From assembly GCF_900109355.1 (NCBI RefSeq), contig NZ_FOBF01000003.1, forward strand, positions 558,001 to 622,000: a DNA stretch of 64,000 bases, written 5' to 3'. Positions 60,507-64,000 of the stretch are shown here, in pieces. How positions within the stretch are numbered: the first letter of the stretch is position 1; the number at the start of each line of letters is the position of its first letter. Position numbers and translations under genes: made by a program. The notes beneath the pieces are model-generated. The model was not told where the DNA came from. It saw only the letters and a list, made by a program, of their open reading frames with translations, and did not search any database. The DNA is from Nonomuraea pusilla (lineage in GTDB: Bacteria; Actinomycetota; Actinomycetes; Streptosporangiales; Streptosporangiaceae).

Positions 60507-61772
60507 CTAACCCCGGGGCAGGTGACCGGGATGCGAGACCCTGTCACCGTGATCCCGTGCGAGGACGGCCCGCTGCTCGTCAGGGGCGACTTCGAGATCC
60601 TGACCCAGGACGGCGAGCGCGTCGACCCGGGCCGCGCGACCGTCGCGCTGTGCCGCTGCGGCCGCTCCTCGGCCAAGCCGTTCTGCGACGGCTCGCACAA
60701 GCTCGCGGGTTTCCGCGCGCCGAGCCGTCCCGGCCCGCCGGCGTAGCGCGCGCACCGAGTGGGCGGCCCGCCTGATCCTGCCCCCCGCGTACGGCACGCC
60801 GCCGGTGAGCGCCGCGCCGAGCGCGAGCCAGCCGCACACGGCCCTTTCGAGCACCCAGACGGGCGCGAGGAGCGAGGCGGAGAACGGGAACACCCGCCGT
60901 CCCCCCGCGCGGCGGCGTCCGCGTTCCGCGAGGCACACGAGCAGCGCGGCCCCCACGAGCGCGCGCCGCGCCCCGGGGCCGGTGCCGCGCGTCAGGAGGA
61001 GCGCGGGCAGCACCGGGAGGAACACCGCCAACCTGGCGGGCTGCGCCAGGTCGTCGTAGGCCTGCCTGACCCGCTGCGACCAGAAGCGCCGCGCGTCGCA
61101 CGGCAGGCGGCGCACGTACAGGCCGGGCGGGCGCGCCTCCCTGCCGCCGTGCGCGCGGACGGTGCGGATCAGCTCCAGGTTCTCGAACAGGACGTCGCCG
61201 TCGTAGCCGCCCATCGCGCTGAAGAACGACCTGCGCACCCCGAACGTCCCCGGGTAGTCGGCGCCGAAGGCGCGGTTGAGCAGGGTGCGCGCGGTGTCCC
61301 AGCGGGCGTGCCACGGCAGCGGGTGGAAGTAGTTCTGCGGCCTGACCAGCTCGTACGCGCCCAGCAGGTCGTGCACGGCGGCCAGCGAGTGCCGGTCGTG
61401 GCGCACGTCGTCGTCGGCGATGACGACGCGCTCGCCCTCGGCCAGCCGTAGCCCGGTCGTCACCCCGCCGACCTTGCCGTTGGCGAACCGCGGCTCCGGG
61501 TCGGGACGTACGTGCCGCACCAGCCCCGTCCACCGGGCGGCGTGCCGTTCGAACAGCGGGCCGGGGCTGCCGTCCACGACGGTCACGCGGGCGTGCCGCG
61601 ACAGCTCCCGCAGGTACGCGGTCAGCTCGTCCAGCCCGGCGTCGTCGTCCCAGCGCAGCGGCAGCACGTAGTCCAGATCGAGGTCCGGATCGAGGTCCGG
61701 ATCGAGGTCCGGATCGAGGTCCGGTTCGGGGTCCGGTTCGGGGTCCGGTTCGGGGTCCAGGCCAGGGTCCAT
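60507..61772 (-). CDS. Glycosyltransferase family 2-like protein with acidic repeat N-terminus
   Basis: 421-residue frame. The GT-A core starts at LDYVLPLRWDDDAGLDELTA and contains RVTVVDGSPGPLF and the metal-binding ERVVIADDDVRHD. Later helices near residues 255-310 look membrane-associated. The first 34 residues are an Asp-Pro-Glu/Leu repeat made by a 12-bp tandem repeat, absent from normal family members. Its last ~80 residues are antisense to the CDGSH gene, so the true stop may have been lost or the tail is unusual. It is the last gene of the minus-strand operon with the diiron oxidase and methyltransferase. Confidence 0.75.
   Translation of the reverse strand: MDPGLDPEPDPEPDPEPDLDPDLDPDLDPDLDLDYVLPLRWDDDAGLDELTAYLRELSRHARVTVVDGSPGPLFERHAARWTGLVRHVRPDPEPRFANGKVGGVTTGLRLAEGERVVIADDDVRHDRHSLAAVHDLLGAYELVRPQNYFHPLPWHARWDTARTLLNRAFGADYPGTFGVRRSFFSAMGGYDGDVLFENLELIRTVRAHGGREARPPGLYVRRLPCDARRFWSQRVRQAYDDLAQPARLAVFLPVLPALLLTRGTGPGARRALVGAALLVCLAERGRRRAGGRRVFPFSASLLAPVWVLERAVCGWLALGAALTGGVPYAGGRIRRAAHSVRALRRRAGTARRAETRELVRAVAERLGRGAAAAAQRDGRAARVDALAVLGQDLEVAPDEQRAVLARDHGDRVSHPGHLPRG
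60531..60746 (+). CDS. CDGSH iron-sulfur domain protein
   Basis: 71-residue protein. The motif CRCGRSSAKPFCDGSH gives the three Cys and one His ligands of a [2Fe-2S] cluster of the CDGSH (mitoNEET-like) type. These small cytoplasmic proteins handle electrons or iron-sulfur clusters. ATG 60531 is the likely start; GTG 60522 is an alternative. It lies entirely within the 3' part of the glycosyltransferase gene on the other strand. Confidence 0.9.
   Translation: MRDPVTVIPCEDGPLLVRGDFEILTQDGERVDPGRATVALCRCGRSSAKPFCDGSHKLAGFRAPSRPGPPA
61681..61752 (+). repeat. 12-bp tandem repeat in the glycosyltransferase N-terminus
   Basis: Six tandem copies of AGGTCCGGATCG or the variant GGGTCCGGTTCG encode the Asp-Pro-Asp/Glu-Leu/Pro tract at the start of the glycosyltransferase. 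Confidence 0.85.
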
Positions 61773-61791
61773 GTCCGGCCGCTCCCGCCGC

Positions 61792-62796
61792 TCAGGCCGC
61801 CACCGGCTCGCCGAGCAGCGACGTGCCGCCCCGCTCCCAGTACGCCATGACGTGCCCGGCCCAGCGGCGTTCGAGGGCGAGCGCGCAGGCCGCGCCGTAC
61901 AGGACGTCGCCGGTCAGCTCCGGGTGGGCGGCGGCGAACCCGCCGCACAGGTCGGAGGCGGCGATCTGCTCGTGCACCGCGTCGGCCTGGACGTGCTCCT
62001 CGTAGAAGCGGACCGCCGTCGCGTCGCCGCCGAGCCTGCGCAGGCCCGCCGCGTACCGGCGGTTCGGCAGCGACGAGGTCATCTCCAGCGCGGCCAGGTG
62101 GCCGAGCAGGGCGCCGCGCAGCCGCCTGTGCAGCCCGAACAGCGACATGACGTTCGAGACGGCCAGCGTGACCCCGGGGACGTTCGGCACGTACGCGCCG
62201 TAGGAGTCGTCCAGGCCGACGGCGCGCATGGTGGCGCGGAACAGCTCGCTGTGCATCCGCTCGCGCCTGCCTCCGCCGTACTCGTCGGCCTGGATCTCCA
62301 CCAGCGCCGCCTTGGCGCGGCCGCGCAGGCGCGGGATGCCCCAGGTGTGCGGGTCGGCCTCCTTCAGGTGGTAGACGGAGCGGTGCACGACGAACTCGCG
62401 GAAGACCTCCGGCCCGGCCTCGCGCTGGAGGAACAGCGACAGGGACGGCCCGCCGGCCGCGTCGTCGGCGGCGACGAGCGCGGTCAGCGCCCTGCGGACG
62501 TGCGAGGGCGGCACCGGCAGCGGCCGGGGCACCATCTCGGCCAGCGCGGACTCGAAGCGCCGCTCCAGCTCCGCCCGGTGGCGCAGCAGCGCCGGGTCCC
62601 ACTCCCAGAGGTCGTCCACGCCGTCGAAGCCCTGGTAGTGCAGCTCGTAGCAGGCGAACAGGGCGAGCTGGAGGTCGTCGTCGTCCAGCGGGGACGCCGC
62701 GCCGGCGGGCGGCTCGGGCAGCGCGGTCCCCGGCGGCCCCGCCAGGCGGGCGAACAGCTCCTCGGTGACGGGTCCGCGCGGGGGCGGCAGTCGCAT
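61792..62796 (-). CDS. Iron-containing redox enzyme (haem-oxygenase-like diiron oxidase)
   Basis: 334-residue all-helical enzyme of the haem-oxygenase-like diiron oxidase (HDO) group. Candidate iron ligands appear in CYELHYQGF, HRSVYHLKEADPHTWGIPRL, EIQADEYGGGR and the C-terminal FYEEHVQADAVHEQIA. Members such as UndA, BesC and SznF carry out unusual oxidations of amino or fatty acids. ATG 62796 shares one base with the stop of the upstream methyltransferase. The pathway is unknown. Confidence 0.85.
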   Translation of the reverse strand: MRLPPPRGPVTEELFARLAGPPGTALPEPPAGAASPLDDDDLQLALFACYELHYQGFDGVDDLWEWDPALLRHRAELERRFESALAEMVPRPLPVPPSHVRRALTALVAADDAAGGPSLSLFLQREAGPEVFREFVVHRSVYHLKEADPHTWGIPRLRGRAKAALVEIQADEYGGGRRERMHSELFRATMRAVGLDDSYGAYVPNVPGVTLAVSNVMSLFGLHRRLRGALLGHLAALEMTSSLPNRRYAAGLRRLGGDATAVRFYEEHVQADAVHEQIAASDLCGGFAAAHPELTGDVLYGAACALALERRWAGHVMAYWERGGTSLLGEPVAA

Positions 62797-63539
62797 CAGT
62801 CGCTCCTGCGGTAGACGGTGACGTGCTCGCGGCTGTCGTCGGTGAACGGCGTGCCGAGCCAGTCGGACCAGCGGTGCTCGCGCTCCATGCCAGCCAGCCT
62901 CGCCATGAGGTCGAGCTCCGACGGCCAGGCGTAGCGGTGGTTCGCCGGGAGCAGCCGCACGCCGTCCCGGGTGAGCCTGACCTTGGTCGTGCGCATCAGC
63001 TGCTCGGCGGGGAACAGCCTGGCCGCCTCGGCGACGACGGCGTCCTCGCCCAGCGAGAGCAGCCGCAGCGCCGCGCCGTCCCTGAACGCGCCGGGGTCGG
63101 GCACCCACGCCTCGACCACGAACCTGCCGCCGGGCCGCAGGTGCGCCGCCGCGTTGCGGAAGCACCGCACCTGCGCCTCCTGCGACGGCAGCGCGAACAC
63201 GGTGTTGAGCGTGAGCGCCACCAGCGCGTACTCGCCCTCGACCCGGGTCGTGGCGAAGTCGCCGACGGCGACGTGGACGCGGTCGCCGCCCGGCTTGGCG
63301 CGCAACACCTCGACCATCTCGGCCGAGCCGTCGATGCCGGCCACGCGCAGGCCGCGCGCCGCGAGCGGCAGCGCCAGCCGGCCCGTGCCGATGCCGAACT
63401 CCAGCACCGGCCCGTCACCGGCCAGCTCGTGGAGCCGGTCGACGGCGGGCCCGGTGGGGAGGTCCTGGACGGTGACGTCGTAGATGTCGGCGATGGCGCG
63501 CCCGTCGGCCGACTCGTCGAACGCAGGCGCCACACTCAC
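62796..63539 (-). CDS. Class I SAM-dependent methyltransferase
   Basis: 247-residue methyltransferase. Motif I is VLEFGIGTGRLALPLAARGL, followed by VAGIDGSAEMVEVLR and the VALTLNTVFAL/ HLRPGGRFVVEA motifs. It resembles small-molecule methyltransferases (ubiE-like). GTG 63539 is the longest start; GTG 63533 has a better-spaced GGGGAGG. It overlaps the diiron oxidase gene by one base and belongs to the same operon. Confidence 0.88.
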   Translation of the reverse strand: MSVAPAFDESADGRAIADIYDVTVQDLPTGPAVDRLHELAGDGPVLEFGIGTGRLALPLAARGLRVAGIDGSAEMVEVLRAKPGGDRVHVAVGDFATTRVEGEYALVALTLNTVFALPSQEAQVRCFRNAAAHLRPGGRFVVEAWVPDPGAFRDGAALRLLSLGEDAVVAEAARLFPAEQLMRTTKVRLTRDGVRLLPANHRYAWPSELDLMARLAGMEREHRWSDWLGTPFTDDSREHVTVYRRSD

Positions 63540-63588
63540 CTCCCCTCGTCCCGCGAGTTTCCGGGGTGAATGCCCTGGCGACCCCCGG

Positions 63589-63909
63589 CTAAACGCTCAC
63601 CTCCACCCGGCCGCCCGCCACCCGCGCCCGGTAGACGGCCACGGTGACGTCGTCCTGGTCGAGGCAGACGCCCGACACGAGCGAGAAGACCTGCTTGTGC
63701 AGCGGGGAGGCGACGGTCGGCTCGCCCTTCCTGGTGCCGACGATGCCGCGCGACAGCACGTACGCGCCGCTGAACGGGTCGAGGTTGTCCAGGGCGTGCA
63801 CCCCGCCGTCGTACGTGCGGAAGATCGCCACCTGGACACCGTCCACCAGGGCGCACACGCCGCGCTCCGGCGGGATGGCGTGGTAGTCGCAGACGGGCAC
63901 CCAGCTCAT
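63589..63909 (-). CDS. nirD: Assimilatory nitrite reductase small subunit
   Basis: 106-residue Rieske-type protein of the NirD family. The N-terminus WVPVCDYHAIPPERGVCALV and the central DNLDPFSGAYVLSRGIVGTRKGEP segments are diagnostic; the typical Rieske Cys/His ligands are absent as in other NirD proteins. It partners with NirB to reduce nitrite to ammonium with NAD(P)H. The ATG overlaps the nirB stop (ATGA). Confidence 0.95.
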   Translation of the reverse strand: MSWVPVCDYHAIPPERGVCALVDGVQVAIFRTYDGGVHALDNLDPFSGAYVLSRGIVGTRKGEPTVASPLHKQVFSLVSGVCLDQDDVTVAVYRARVAGGRVEVSV

Positions 63910-64000
63910 CGCGCCATCACCGGCCTGATCTGGCCGCGCTCGGCGGAGAAGACGATCGACGGGTCGGGCACGCCGGGCGCGTTGACGAAGCTCACGAACC
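63906..64000 (-). CDS. nirB: Nitrite reductase large subunit NirB, C-terminal end only
   Basis: The last 31 codons of the reading frame are visible (FVSFVNAPGVPDPSIVFSAE, then RGQIRPVMAR and stop). This is the typical C-terminus of the NADH-dependent nitrite reductase NirB, overlapping the nirD start. The rest of the gene lies beyond the window. Confidence 0.9.
   Translation of the reverse strand, partial: FVSFVNAPGVPDPSIVFSAERGQIRPVMAR

Noticed and set aside
1..64000. tRNA, rRNA or riboswitch genes
   Set aside because: I saw no cloverleaf-like tRNA core with the GGTTCGAATCC-type T arm, no rRNA motifs and no riboswitch consensus, although weak candidates could be missed by eye.

Overview
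The window is 64 kb of very GC-rich, densely coding DNA with strong third-position GC bias, many GTG and TTG starts and frequent ATGA/GTGA stop-start overlaps. The gene content (STAND ATPases, DUF5753 and SAM-methyltransferase families of filamentous actinobacteria, DUF5709, PAC2, polyphosphate glucokinase, a class I terpene synthase) points to a chromosome segment of a filamentous actinomycete. A Streptosporangiaceae member such as Nonomuraea is my best guess, but that is inference. I saw no rRNA, tRNA or CRISPR array.

Layout. 0-3.6 kb: minus-strand fatty-acid or sterol catabolic operon (two acyl-CoA dehydrogenases, then an acyl-CoA synthetase cut by the window edge). 3.7-5.7 kb: orphan sensor kinase and a TetR regulator. 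5.9-8.9 kb: copper genes copC-copD facing a polytopic membrane protein. 9.1-14.5 kb: cytochrome P450 divergent from a thioesterase, then a serine hydrolase fused to an ABC ATPase together with its permease. 14.5-15.2 kb: repeat-rich decayed DNA. 15.2-18.8 kb: His-rich methyltransferase, XRE-cupin regulator and divergent DHA2 efflux pump, with matching palindromes that suggest one regulon. 18.9-19.5 kb: IS982-type transposase remnant and a 41-residue protein. 19.7-22.8 kb: STAND ATPase convergent with a terpene synthase.

23-35.6 kb: PAC2 protein, Gfo/Idh/MocA oxidoreductase, tyrosine phosphatase, membrane protein, membrane-anchored STAND/TPR ATPase, secreted M6 protease, PucR regulator, MFS exporter, DUF5709 protein and HAD hydrolase. 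35.6-44.8 kb: hrpA helicase, a glyoxalase-fold protein divergent from a MarR regulator with two operator-like palindromes, polyphosphate glucokinase, a TIGR03118 secreted protein, a TenA-like protein, a HAD hydrolase and a DUF4253 protein. 44.8-48.4 kb: operon of an FAD/NAD-binding oxidoreductase, a small membrane protein and an MFS transporter with an extra Met/His-rich N-terminus.

48.5-54.7 kb is the most enigmatic part: a DUF574-type methyltransferase, a double-HTH DUF5753 regulator, and divergently a run comprising an unknown protein, an Arg/Pro-rich 93-residue peptide, a 17-residue mini-ORF with a very strong ribosome binding site, an Asp/Glu racemase or maleate isomerase-like enzyme, an FAD monooxygenase and a 20-residue mini-ORF. 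This is followed by a sigma-factor-like protein fused to a membrane-spanning and extracellular segment. 56.7-64 kb: secreted X-Pro dipeptidyl-peptidase-type hydrolase, FadR/GntR regulator, lipoprotein, small Cys/His protein, CDGSH iron-sulfur protein overlapping a glycosyltransferase in antisense, a minus-strand operon (methyltransferase, haem-oxygenase-like diiron oxidase, glycosyltransferase), and nirBD at the edge.
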